From the NCBI RefSeq assembly GCF_016107655.1, contig NZ_JABASX010000007.1, positions 186,001 through 250,000 of the forward strand: a stretch of DNA of 64,000 nt, in the 5' to 3' direction. Positions 55,183-63,427 of this stretch are shown in pieces. The notes below the pieces were generated by a model, which saw nothing but the letters and a program-made list of their open reading frames with translations, was not told the DNA's origin and made no database searches. Source of the stretch: Brevibacterium antiquum. Lineage in GTDB: Bacteria > Actinomycetota > Actinomycetes > Actinomycetales > Brevibacteriaceae. Position numbers and translations under genes: made by a program. Within the stretch, counting starts at the first letter, position 1. The number at the start of each line of letters is the position of its first letter.

Positions 55183-55258
55183 GGCACTCCTCACGGTGTG
55201 ATCTGTGGTCATCGTCTCTCGTGGACAGTCTGTCCTGGATAATCCTCGCATCCAAACG

Positions 55259-55276
55259 ATTGAACAATCTTTCAAT
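55259..55276. promoter_or_regulatory. ATTGAA-N6-TTCAAT repeat between divergent genes
   Basis: Perfect 6-bp arms ATTGAA (55259-55264) and TTCAAT (55271-55276), with one more half-site ATTCAAT at 55290-55296. It is in the divergent promoter of the TetR and CoA-transferase genes. Confidence 0.45.
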
Positions 55277-55367
55277 AGCTTATACAGTCATTCAATATTG
55301 GGAAAGCACTTCTTGGGTTCAAAGACATTTCGCAAGGTCAGCAGCAGAGTCAACGGGAGGACCATCA

Positions 55368-56255
55368 ATGAGCGAGCACGATCTTCTGGCCGGGGTCACG
55401 GTCATCAATCTCGCGATCAATCTGCCGGGGCCCTACGCGGCCGCACGGCTGTCAAGCCTCGGGGCGCGGGTGATCAAGGTCGAACCCCCGACGGGCGACC
55501 CGGTCGCACAGGTCGTCCCCGAGTACTACAGGGAGCTCACCGCCGGCCACGAGATCCTCACGCTCAACCTCAAGGATGACGAAGGAATCGCCCGAATCCG
55601 CGAACTCGCAGCGGAAGCCGATGTGCTCATCACCGCCATGCGGCCACGAGCGGCACGGGCGCTCGGACTGCCCTCCATCGTCGAGCGCTACGGACTCGTC
55701 CACGTCGAAATCGTCGGATTCGCAGGGGAGCGGGAGGACGTCCCCGGCCACGACCTCACCTATCAGGCCGCCCACGGAACCCTCATTCCCGGAATGACCC
55801 CGACGATTCCCGTCGCGGACATCGTCGGCGGCGAGAGCGCAGCGACTGCAGCGCTGGCCGGACTGCACCACCGCGACTCGCAGACCGACGGGAAGAAGAC
55901 CAGCATCGTCAACCGCGTCGTGCTCGACGAAGCCGCAGCCCGAGCCGCGGGACCAGCCCGGCATGGTCTCAGCTCGCCAGGTGGCCCACTGGGTGGGGGA
56001 TCACCGTTCTACCGGACCTATGACACAGCTGATGGGACTATTGCTGTCGGCTGCGTCGAACCCGTCTTCGCCAAAGCCTTGGCTCAGCACGTCGGCAACG
56101 ATCACGTGAGCCTCGAAGCGGCCTTCGCCACGAAGCCCACGAGCCAGTGGATGGAGCTGGCACGAGCCCACGACCTTCCCCTCGAACCGGTCACTGCGGT
56201 CTCGACCGGCACAGCCTCGACCGGCACGGCTTCGCCCGTCACACCCGGCGCCTGA
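55368..56255 (+). CDS. Class III CoA transferase (CaiB/Frc family), short form
   Basis: A 295-residue protein with the CaiB/BaiF family start: LAGVTVINLAINLPGPYAAARLSSLGARVIKVEPP, then DDEGIARIRELAAEADVLITAMRPRAARALGL and ERYGLVHVEIVGFAGE. The catalytic Asp region can be placed around LTYQAAHG or VADIVGG. It is well below the usual 360-430 residues and ends in a repetitive STGTASTGTASPVTPGA tail. It precedes an acyl-CoA dehydrogenase by 38 bp, so it probably racemises or transfers a branched acyl-CoA for that enzyme. ATG 55368 follows GGGAGGACC. Confidence 0.75.
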   Translation: MSEHDLLAGVTVINLAINLPGPYAAARLSSLGARVIKVEPPTGDPVAQVVPEYYRELTAGHEILTLNLKDDEGIARIRELAAEADVLITAMRPRAARALGLPSIVERYGLVHVEIVGFAGEREDVPGHDLTYQAAHGTLIPGMTPTIPVADIVGGESAATAALAGLHHRDSQTDGKKTSIVNRVVLDEAAARAAGPARHGLSSPGGPLGGGSPFYRTYDTADGTIAVGCVEPVFAKALAQHVGNDHVSLEAAFATKPTSQWMELARAHDLPLEPVTAVSTGTASTGTASPVTPGA

Positions 56256-56293
56256 ATCACACAAAGAGAAACAGACTTCAAAGGAGAACACCC

Positions 56294-57448
56294 ATGATCC
56301 TCGACGGATACCGCGGTACCTGGGAGACGCAGGAAACCGATGACCTGCGCGAACTCGTGCGCAATTTCATGAACAAAGAGATCGTGCCCAACCAGGACAC
56401 CTTCATCGACAACCACCAGGTCGACCGTGAGCTGTGGAACCGGGCCGGAGATGCCGGACTGCTGTGCATCTCCATCCCCGAAGAATACGGCGGAGGCGGC
56501 GGCACCTTCGCCCATGAGGCGATCATCCTCCAGGAACAGGGATTCGCCGGCGATGCGGCCTGGGGCAACAGCGTCCACTCCACGATCATCGCCCACTACA
56601 TCAACACCTTCGGCACAGAGGAACAGAAGCAGCGGTGGCTGCCCGGCATGGCGACCGGCGAACTGGTCGCCGCGATCGCCATGACCGAACCCGGCACCGG
56701 ATCTGACCTGCAGAGTGTGAAGACGAAAGCCGTGCGCGACGGCGACGAGTACGTCATCAACGGCTCGAAGACCTTTATCTCCAATGGCACGCACTGCGAC
56801 ATCCTCGTCATCGTCGCCCGGACGAGTGAGGAACCCGGCGCCAAAGGTGTCTCCCTCATCGTCGCCGAGGTTGCCGACCTGCCCGGCTTCTCCCGCGGAC
56901 GCGTCCTGGACAAGGTCGGCCAACGCGGCCAAGACACTCGCGAACTCTTCTTCGAGGACATGCGCGTGCCCGTCGGCAACGTCCTCGGCGGAGTCGAAGG
57001 TCGCGGATTCATCCAGCTCATGCAGCAGCTGCCCCAGGAGCGCATGGCGATCGCCGTGGCGGGAGCGACGACTGCCGAGGCTGCAGTGCGCGAAGCGGTG
57101 GCTTATGCGAAGGAACGTGAGGCTTTCGGGCAGCCGATCATGAAGTTCCAGAACACCAAGTTCGTCCTCGCCGAGTGTGCCACTGAGGCGTTCTCCACCA
57201 GGACCTTCGTCGACCACCTCACTCAGTTGCACATCGACGGGAAGCTCACGACCGAACAGGCCTCCGCCGGCAAGTACTGGGCGACGGATGCCCAGACCAA
57301 TGTCATCGACCGCTGCCTGCAGATCTTCGGCGGCTATGGTTACATGATGGAATACCCGATCGCGCGCATGTACGCCGATGCCCGTGTGCAGAAGATCTAC
57401 GGCGGCACGAACGAGATCATGAAGGAGCTCATCTCCCGCGGCCTCTGA
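56294..57448 (+). CDS. Acyl-CoA dehydrogenase
   Basis: A 384-residue flavoenzyme. AMTEPGTGSDLQSVKTKAV is the flavin-binding motif, NGSKTFISNGTHCDILVIVART follows, and catalytic Glu is expected in the C-terminal domain of QIFGGYGYMMEYPIARMYADARVQKIYGGTNEIMKELI (it ends with the typical Y-G-G-T-N-E-I). This is a short/medium-chain or branched-chain type, distinct from the ACAD10/11 type at 40180. ATG 56294 has AAGGAG. Likely co-transcribed with the CoA transferase before it. Confidence 0.9.
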   Translation: MILDGYRGTWETQETDDLRELVRNFMNKEIVPNQDTFIDNHQVDRELWNRAGDAGLLCISIPEEYGGGGGTFAHEAIILQEQGFAGDAAWGNSVHSTIIAHYINTFGTEEQKQRWLPGMATGELVAAIAMTEPGTGSDLQSVKTKAVRDGDEYVINGSKTFISNGTHCDILVIVARTSEEPGAKGVSLIVAEVADLPGFSRGRVLDKVGQRGQDTRELFFEDMRVPVGNVLGGVEGRGFIQLMQQLPQERMAIAVAGATTAEAAVREAVAYAKEREAFGQPIMKFQNTKFVLAECATEAFSTRTFVDHLTQLHIDGKLTTEQASAGKYWATDAQTNVIDRCLQIFGGYGYMMEYPIARMYADARVQKIYGGTNEIMKELISRGL

Positions 57449-57494
57449 GCTGGCTCGGCGGCGTGGTTCCTTCATTGGAAGTACATCTGATGTC

Positions 57495-57506
57495 AGACGT
57501 ATGATG
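57495..57506. promoter_or_regulatory. 12-mer shared with the symporter promoter (site A)
   Basis: AGACGTATGATG lies 36 bp before the gntR start. The same 12 bases occur at 63273, upstream of the symporter gene. With a GntR gene between the two sialate units, this is a candidate operator. Confidence 0.55.
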
Positions 57507-57541
57507 GAGGTCCGGTGCTGATCGATCTGTGGAGGGCGAGG

Positions 57542-58225
57542 ATGGCGAAGACAACGACATCTGACCGGATCAAGGATCTCATTCTCTCCGATGGACTCAG
57601 GCCTGGCGATCTCCTGCCCACCGAAGGGGACCTGTGCGACCGCCTCGGCGTCTCCCGGTCGAATGTCAGGGAAGCCATCCGCAAACTGTCCACGCTCGAC
57701 ATCGTCGACGTCCGGCACGGGCACGGAACCTACGTCGGCGAGATGTCTCTCGACGCGCTCGTCGAGGCACTGGTCTTCCGCGGAGTGCTCAGCCCCGGCG
57801 ATGACCTGCGAGCACTGCGGGACGTCGTCGAAGTCCGCCAGGCCCTCGACTTCGGAATGTCTGAGGCGATAGTGAGAAGTCTGCAGGGCACAACGAACCC
57901 TGAGCTCTCAGCGCTTGTCGACGACATGGTCGCCATGGCCAAGGACGGGCGATCGTTTCCCCAGCAGGACCGGGCCTTCCACACGGGGCTGCTGTCGGCC
58001 TTGGACAATTCGCTCGTCGGCCAACTCGTCGCCGCTTTCTGGGACGTGCACACGGCAGTGCTTCCCCGGCTCAACGTCGCCGTGGCCGCCGATCTGGAAC
58101 AGACCGCAAAAGCGCACGGGGAGATGCTCGAGGCGGCTCAGGCCGGAGATGCCGAAGCCTTCCACGCCGCGATCACAGTCCACTATGATCCGATTGCCCG
58201 AGCCCTCGACCGCGACGTCGATTGA
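57542..58225 (+). CDS. GntR/FadR-family (FCD) regulator of sialic-acid genes
   Basis: A 227-residue regulator. Winged helix: DRIKDLILSDGLRPGDLLPTEGDLCDRLGVSRSNVREAIRKL, IVDVRHGHGTYV. The FCD ligand domain has the metal-binding pattern with DRAFHTGLL and later His residues (AKAHGEML, ITVHYDPI). It is followed 13 bp later by nagB. E. coli NanR belongs to the same FCD group. Identical 12-mers before this gene and before the symporter operon make it the likely controller of both. Confidence 0.82.
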   Translation: MAKTTTSDRIKDLILSDGLRPGDLLPTEGDLCDRLGVSRSNVREAIRKLSTLDIVDVRHGHGTYVGEMSLDALVEALVFRGVLSPGDDLRALRDVVEVRQALDFGMSEAIVRSLQGTTNPELSALVDDMVAMAKDGRSFPQQDRAFHTGLLSALDNSLVGQLVAAFWDVHTAVLPRLNVAVAADLEQTAKAHGEMLEAAQAGDAEAFHAAITVHYDPIARALDRDVD

Positions 58226-58238
58226 GAGAAGAGAACTG

Positions 58239-59021
58239 ATGGAAGTCATCATCGCCCCTGAACGCGAGCTGTCCACGCTCGTCGCCGACGCCATCGAGGC
58301 CCTCGTGCGCGAGGAGCCCTCACCCGTGCTGGGTCTGGCTACCGGGTCGAGCCCGCTCAGCGTCTACGATGAGTTGGCACGGCGTCACGAACGGGACGGA
58401 CTCTCATTCGCCGAGGTGCGCGGCTTCATGCTCGACGAATATGTGGGACTGCCGGCCTCGCATCCGCAGCGCTACCGCAACGTCATTGACAACGAATTCG
58501 TCTCCCGCGTGGACTTCGCGAAGGGCGCGGTGCAGGGCCCGGATGGGACGGCTGAAGACCTCAGCGCCGCCTCGGCGGAGTATGACCGTGCCATCGCCGA
58601 GGCTGGGGGAGTCGACCTGCAGATCCTCGGTATCGGCGCCGACGGTCACCTCGCCTTCAACGAACCCGGATCTTCCCTGTCCTCACGGACGCGGGTCAAA
58701 ACCTTGGCACGGCAGACGCGGATCGACAATGCTCGCTTCTTCGACGACGATGTCGACGCAGTCCCACAGCACTGTCTGACCCAGGGCCTGGGGACGATTC
58801 TCGAAGCCCGGCACCTCATGCTCATCGCCACCGGCGGTCATAAGGCAGAGGCCGTGCACCAGATGGTCGAAGGTCCGGTCTCATCGATGTGGCCGGCCAC
58901 GGTGCTGCAGATGCATCCTCATGTCACGATTCTCGTCGACGACGAGGCCGCCTCACGGTTGCAGTTGGGTGACTATTACCGACATATCTATGCGTGCAAA
59001 CTCGACGGACAGAGGCTCTGA
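58239..59021 (+). CDS. nagB: Glucosamine-6-phosphate deaminase
   Basis: A 260-residue NagB. VLGLATGSSPLSVYDELARR binds phosphate, MLDEYVGL supplies the Asp, and GIGADGHLAFNEPGSSLSSRT is the family signature with catalytic Asp and His. It converts glucosamine-6-phosphate to fructose-6-phosphate and ammonia, the last step of sialate breakdown. No nagA gene is in the window, so the deacetylase must be elsewhere. Confidence 0.92.
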   Translation: MEVIIAPERELSTLVADAIEALVREEPSPVLGLATGSSPLSVYDELARRHERDGLSFAEVRGFMLDEYVGLPASHPQRYRNVIDNEFVSRVDFAKGAVQGPDGTAEDLSAASAEYDRAIAEAGGVDLQILGIGADGHLAFNEPGSSLSSRTRVKTLARQTRIDNARFFDDDVDAVPQHCLTQGLGTILEARHLMLIATGGHKAEAVHQMVEGPVSSMWPATVLQMHPHVTILVDDEAASRLQLGDYYRHIYACKLDGQRL

Positions 59022-59052
59022 GGTCAGAGCTCGCAGCCAGCGAGACCGGCAG

Positions 59053-59742
59053 TCAGCGAGGCTCGCAGGCGTCGACGAACCAGGACGTGATCGTCGTCGG
59101 GTGGGTGATCGCTGTGCCCACGACCACAGCCTCGGCGCCGGCGGTCAAGGTCGCTGCTGCATCGGCCGGTGAATGGATGCGGCCTTCGGCCACAAGCATC
59201 GGTCCCAGCTCCGCGTCCCGGATCTCGGCAAGGAGTTCGAGGTCGGGTCCCGTGGTCTTCGGGCGCTCGCCTGAGTAGCCGGCCAGGGTGGTGCCGATGA
59301 GATCTGCACCGGCTTCGGCTGCACCGCGTGCATCCTCGAAACTGCCGCAATCGGCCATGACCAGGGAGTTCGTCTCCGTATGCAGGCGGGCGATGGTCTG
59401 CGCCAAGGTCAATCCGTCCGGGCGTTGGCGGCGAGTGCCGTCAAGGGCGACCACATGAGCCCCGGCCAGGGCCACGGCGTGGGCGTGCTGATAGGTCGGT
59501 GTGATGACGACGTCGGAGGAACCGTCCTTCCACAGACCGATGATAGGAGTCTCGACAGCAGAGCATGTGGCCTGGATGTCGCTGATGCCCTGGATGCGCA
59601 CGGCGGCCGCACCGCCGCGCACAGCGGAGGCCGCAACCTGAGCCATGGTACGAGGATCCCGCATGGGCTCGCCCGGGTAGGCCTGGGCCGAGACGATGAG
59701 ACCTCCGCGCAGGGTATCGAGGATCTCCTGCTTAGTGAACAT
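59053..59742 (-). CDS. nanE: N-acetylmannosamine-6-phosphate 2-epimerase
   Basis: A 229-residue TIM-barrel epimerase: LRGGLIVSAQAYPGEPMRDP at the start, GAAAVRIQGISDIQA, PIIGLWKDGSSDVVITPT, ADCGSFEDARGAAEAGADLIGTTLAGYS, and LVAEGRIHSPADAA, the NanE sequence set. It converts ManNAc-6-P to GlcNAc-6-P. Its ATG overlaps the stop of nanK (TGATG), so translation is coupled. Upstream GTG at 59745 is less likely. Confidence 0.9.
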   Translation of the reverse strand: MFTKQEILDTLRGGLIVSAQAYPGEPMRDPRTMAQVAASAVRGGAAAVRIQGISDIQATCSAVETPIIGLWKDGSSDVVITPTYQHAHAVALAGAHVVALDGTRRQRPDGLTLAQTIARLHTETNSLVMADCGSFEDARGAAEAGADLIGTTLAGYSGERPKTTGPDLELLAEIRDAELGPMLVAEGRIHSPADAAATLTAGAEAVVVGTAITHPTTITSWFVDACEPR

Positions 59743-60710
59743 CACTGAGGCTCCTTGCTGGTCAGCGTCCTGGTCATCTCGTCTGACCACAGGCTCGCGG
59801 CGCCGATGAGGGCGGCGTCTTGTCCCAATTGTGCCTGCCGCAGGGCAAGACCGCTGACAGCGGGGATGAGTTCGCGGTCGAACGCCTGGCGCAAAGGCCT
59901 CCACCACAGCTCGCCGCTGCCGGCAAGGCCGCCGCCGATGACGATCACGTCGGGAGAGAGCACATTGGCCAATCCGCCCAGAACCGAGCCGAGTGCCGCT
60001 CCGGCCTGCGCAAATACCTCATTGGCGATGACATCCCCGGAGTGTGCGACCTCGGTCAGTTCACGGGTCGAGGACACCTCCGCGCTGCCGCCATTTTGTC
60101 GATAAGCGCCGAGCACGGCCGGGCCCGAGGCGATCGCCTCCACATGCCCTTCACTCCCGCAGGGGCAGGGCAGCCCCTGGGCTGCGGCGACGGGAAGGTG
60201 ACCGATGTGTCCTGCCGCAGAGTTCCGGCCGGTGAGCAGACGGCCCCCGGTGATGAAGCCACCGCCGATGCCCGTGCCCGCGGCGACGAGCAGCGAGCTG
60301 CGGCTTCCTCTGGCCGCCCCCGCGCAGGATTCGCCGAGCGCATGAGCGTGCACATCGTTGACGACTCGCGTCTCGAGACCGAGGCGATCGTTGAGCCCAG
60401 CGCTCACCTGGGTCCCGGCCCAACCAACGAGGGAATCGGTGGCGGAGACGACGGTCCCGGACTCCGGGTCGATGACTCCCGCAGACCCAATCCCGACCCT
60501 CCAACGGTGAACCATCCCGGCACCGAGCGACTCCTCGGTGTCGCGGATGACTCCGCGGACCACCTCGGCGATGGAGTCCAGAATTGCCGAACTCCCCGCA
60601 CGGGCAGGCGTCGGCACCTGAAGGAGGTGATCGAGGACGCCATCGATGACACAGCCGGCACGGATCTTCGTGCCTCCGACATCGACGGCGACGATGGCAG
60701 CTGAGGTCAC
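59742..60710 (-). CDS. nanK: ROK-family N-acetylmannosamine kinase
   Basis: A 322-residue ROK sugar kinase. ATP-site AVDVGGTKIRAGCVIDG, VVNDVHAHALGE with the catalytic Asp region, GTGIGGGFITGGRLLTGRNSAAGHIGHLPV (ROK motif), and a Cys-rich zinc motif CPCGSEGHVEAIASG. Position between nanA and nanE identifies the substrate as ManNAc. Its start overlaps the nanA stop by 4 bp (ATGA). Confidence 0.9.
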   Translation of the reverse strand: MTSAAIVAVDVGGTKIRAGCVIDGVLDHLLQVPTPARAGSSAILDSIAEVVRGVIRDTEESLGAGMVHRWRVGIGSAGVIDPESGTVVSATDSLVGWAGTQVSAGLNDRLGLETRVVNDVHAHALGESCAGAARGSRSSLLVAAGTGIGGGFITGGRLLTGRNSAAGHIGHLPVAAAQGLPCPCGSEGHVEAIASGPAVLGAYRQNGGSAEVSSTRELTEVAHSGDVIANEVFAQAGAALGSVLGGLANVLSPDVIVIGGGLAGSGELWWRPLRQAFDRELIPAVSGLALRQAQLGQDAALIGAASLWSDEMTRTLTSKEPQ

Positions 60711-61624
60711 AGAAGCCCCTCGGCGGAGATGACCTCCCTGACGCGGTTGGTCTCCTCTGCATCGAGTGCGAGCATCGGCTCGGCCATGCGGTTGGAGCCG
60801 ATGACACCCATGAGCTGCAGGGCCGTCTTGAAGGCGCCGAGGCCTGCGGCACCGGGGGAGACGCGTCCGGGAGTGGGGGCGGCGGTGATCTGGAACAGTC
60901 GTGCCAGGCGATCCTGTTCGTCTACGACGGCGGCCCAGTCGCCGGCACGGGCGGCGTCGTAGAGGCGAACGTATCCGGCCGGGTCCACATTGCCCAGTCC
61001 CGGAACGATTCCGGCGGCGCCGCCGAGCAGCGCACCGTCGGCGACCACCTCGTGGCCGGTGAAGACCGCGAAGTCGGGCTGGTCCTTGGTCTCGATGAGC
61101 AGGCGACGGAAGGACACGTCATCGGCCGAGGAGTCCTTGACTCCGGCGAGGACGCCCTCTTTGGCGAGTCGGACCGTGACCTCGTGCGGCAGCTTCGTGT
61201 GGGTTCGCACAGGGACGTCGTAGGCGAAGACCGGAACATCGAGGTGTTCGGCGACCGTGCGGAAGTGCTGTTCGATCTCGGCCGCATCGGAGAGTGCGTA
61301 GAAGGGGGTGGTGACGACGGCGGCGTCACCACCGATCGACAGCAGGCGCTTCGCCTCGTCGAGGACTCGGCCCGTCGTCTGTTCACTGATCCCGACCAGA
61401 ACTGGGGTCCGCCCCTTGGCGGCCTCGATGGCCGTGCTCAGCACTTGGTCGCGTTCGCTCGACGTGAGATAGGGGACCTCACCCGAGGAGCCGAGCGCGA
61501 AGATGCCGTGCACTCCGCCCTCGATGAGGTGGTCGACGAGGGAGGCGGTGCCCTCGCGGTCCAGCTCTCCGCGCTCGGTGCGCGGGGTCAGGAGTGGAGG
61601 GATGATGCCGTGGAACTCATTCAT
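60707..61624 (-). CDS. nanA: N-acetylneuraminate lyase (DHDPS family)
   Basis: A 305-residue TIM-barrel aldolase: IPPLLTPRTERGELDREG, GSSGEVPYLTSSER, and the Schiff-base Lys in GVLAGVKDSSADD with Tyr in FAYDVPVRTH. The family includes dihydrodipicolinate synthase and sialate lyase; the neighbouring nanK, nanE, nagB and symporter fix the role as NeuAc cleavage to ManNAc and pyruvate. ATG 61624 overlaps the symporter gene end by 8 bp. Confidence 0.88.
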   Translation of the reverse strand: MNEFHGIIPPLLTPRTERGELDREGTASLVDHLIEGGVHGIFALGSSGEVPYLTSSERDQVLSTAIEAAKGRTPVLVGISEQTTGRVLDEAKRLLSIGGDAAVVTTPFYALSDAAEIEQHFRTVAEHLDVPVFAYDVPVRTHTKLPHEVTVRLAKEGVLAGVKDSSADDVSFRRLLIETKDQPDFAVFTGHEVVADGALLGGAAGIVPGLGNVDPAGYVRLYDAARAGDWAAVVDEQDRLARLFQITAAPTPGRVSPGAAGLGAFKTALQLMGVIGSNRMAEPMLALDAEETNRVREVISAEGLL

Positions 61625-63209
61625 GTTCGTGTCCTTGCTTGGTGGTGCTGCTTGCCCCCGCCGAGGCTGTCGCCGGGGAGGATGGGATGCGACGTGTGTA
61701 CTGGTCACGTTTGCCGTAGATCGTCAGTGCGGTCACGTCGTGGTCGGTGTGTGGCTGCCGGGATCCGGTGAACAGGGAGATGACATACCCGAAGACGACG
61801 GCGCCGATGAAGGCGACGGCCGAGACGGCGAAGGGTGTCAGACCCGCGACGTCCTGGACGTACCAGGCGACGGCGGCGCCAAGGATGAGGCCGCTGAGGA
61901 CTCCGGCGCTGTTGGCACGTTTGGTGAAGATGCCGAGCGCGAAGACACCGGCGAGGGGGACCCCGAAGAGTCCGGTGATGGACAGGAAGAGGTCCCAGGT
62001 CTGGGCCTGGTCCGTGGCCGACAGGTAGAGGGCGACTCCGACCGAGAGTGCTCCGACGATGACGATGACGAGTCGGGAGAAGCCGACACCGGTGCGGGCA
62101 ATACCGCTCTTGGGTGGGAAGAACCGATCCCTGATGTCGACGGTGACGCAGGCAGAGATCGAATTCAGGCTCGAGGAGATCGTCGACTGGGCGGCCGCGA
62201 AGATCGCGGCGATCAGCAGACCCGAGATACCCGCCGGAAGTGCGGTGACGGCGAAGTAGGGCACCAGGGCCGAGGTGTTGAATCCCTCGGGGAGAGCCTC
62301 GGCATGTTGGTAATAGCTGTAGAGGACTGTGCCGATTCCGTAGAACAGAGGAATCGTCAGGAGGGCGAGGAATCCGTTGACGATGAGGGATCGGATCGTG
62401 CTCTTGGGAGAGTCGGTCGTCTGGTAGCGCTGTACCACGTCCTGGCTGGCGGTGTATTGGTGGAGATTGTTGAAGACGGAGCCGAGGAAGACGATCGGGA
62501 TGGCCGCTGCCGCGCCGCCGAACTTCCAGTTGTCGGCCGAGATGAACTTGTCATCCGCGGCCGCGTCGGCGGCCACCGTGGCCAGCCCCCCGTCGAGCGC
62601 GGCGATGCCGAAGACGAGGATCACGGCGGCGCCGACGAGGAGGATGATGCCCTGGACCACATCTGACCAGATGACGCCTTCGATGCCGCCGAGGAAGGTG
62701 TAGACCACGGACAGAACGCCGACCGCGGCGGCGACGACCACAGGGCTGATATCGGTGACCGAGCTGATGGCCAGTGTGGGCAGATAGATGACGATGGCCA
62801 CACGTCCGATGTGGAAGAGCACGAACAGGAGTGATCCGAGGATGCGGATGGTGGGCCCGAAGCGCTCTTCTAGGTATTCGTAGGCGGTGGTGACGTCGAG
62901 CTTGCGGAAGAAGGGGATGTAGAACAGGACGAGCAGAGGCACGATCGCGAAGATGGCGATGTTGCCCGCAGCATAGGACCAGTCCGTGAGGAAGGACTGT
63001 TCAGGCGTGGACATGTAGGTGATGGCCGACAGGGTTGTGGCATAGATGCTGAAGCCTGCCGCCCACGCCGGAATGCGGCCGTTGGCCTTGAAGAAGGAAT
63101 CGGTTCCGGCGCTCGCCCTACGGGTGAACCAGACCCCGATTCCCAGCGTGGCCAGCAGATAGATGATGATCACGGCCCAATTCAGGCCGCCGAGTCCCGG
63201 AGCGTCCAT
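61617..63209 (-). CDS. Sodium:solute symporter, probable sialic acid transporter
   Basis: A 530-residue SSS transporter with about 14 hydrophobic segments: WAAGFSIYATTLSAITYMSTPE near TM2 and AAIFAAAQSTISSSLNSIS in the sodium-binding TM8 region are typical. It is the first gene of the nanA-nanK-nanE operon. Bacterial SiaT transporters are of this family, so sodium-driven NeuAc uptake is likely. The promoter region upstream holds the shared 12-mer. Confidence 0.85.
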   Translation of the reverse strand: MDAPGLGGLNWAVIIIYLLATLGIGVWFTRRASAGTDSFFKANGRIPAWAAGFSIYATTLSAITYMSTPEQSFLTDWSYAAGNIAIFAIVPLLVLFYIPFFRKLDVTTAYEYLEERFGPTIRILGSLLFVLFHIGRVAIVIYLPTLAISSVTDISPVVVAAAVGVLSVVYTFLGGIEGVIWSDVVQGIILLVGAAVILVFGIAALDGGLATVAADAAADDKFISADNWKFGGAAAAIPIVFLGSVFNNLHQYTASQDVVQRYQTTDSPKSTIRSLIVNGFLALLTIPLFYGIGTVLYSYYQHAEALPEGFNTSALVPYFAVTALPAGISGLLIAAIFAAAQSTISSSLNSISACVTVDIRDRFFPPKSGIARTGVGFSRLVIVIVGALSVGVALYLSATDQAQTWDLFLSITGLFGVPLAGVFALGIFTKRANSAGVLSGLILGAAVAWYVQDVAGLTPFAVSAVAFIGAVVFGYVISLFTGSRQPHTDHDVTALTIYGKRDQYTRRIPSSPATASAGASSTTKQGHEHE

Positions 63210-63272
63210 GCTCCCTCCTCCACAATAAGACCGAACGGGAGTGCGTCAGTGCCAAATCCCGACTTATACATA

Positions 63273-63284
63273 AGACGTATGATG
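63273..63284. promoter_or_regulatory. 12-mer shared with the gntR promoter (site B)
   Basis: AGACGTATGATG, 64 bp upstream of the symporter start, is identical to site A at 57495. A small dyad CATA-AGACG-TATG surrounds its centre. Confidence 0.55.
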
Positions 63285-63427
63285 TCCTACGTTGGAAATA
63301 TACGGGAGTGTGTCTTGTCGCACAAGCTGTAGGCGCGATTCGCCTGACGGGCCATCGTTTCGGAAAGCGCGTCCTTCCCATTCGTCAAGAGGTCGGGGCG
63401 AACCTGATCTTGTGCTTAGATGTCTAC

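Noticed and set aside
61503-62666. Open frame of 387 codons antisense to the sialate symporter
   Set aside because: Highly Asp/Gly/Glu-rich and motif-free; the opposite strand encodes a clear SSS transporter.
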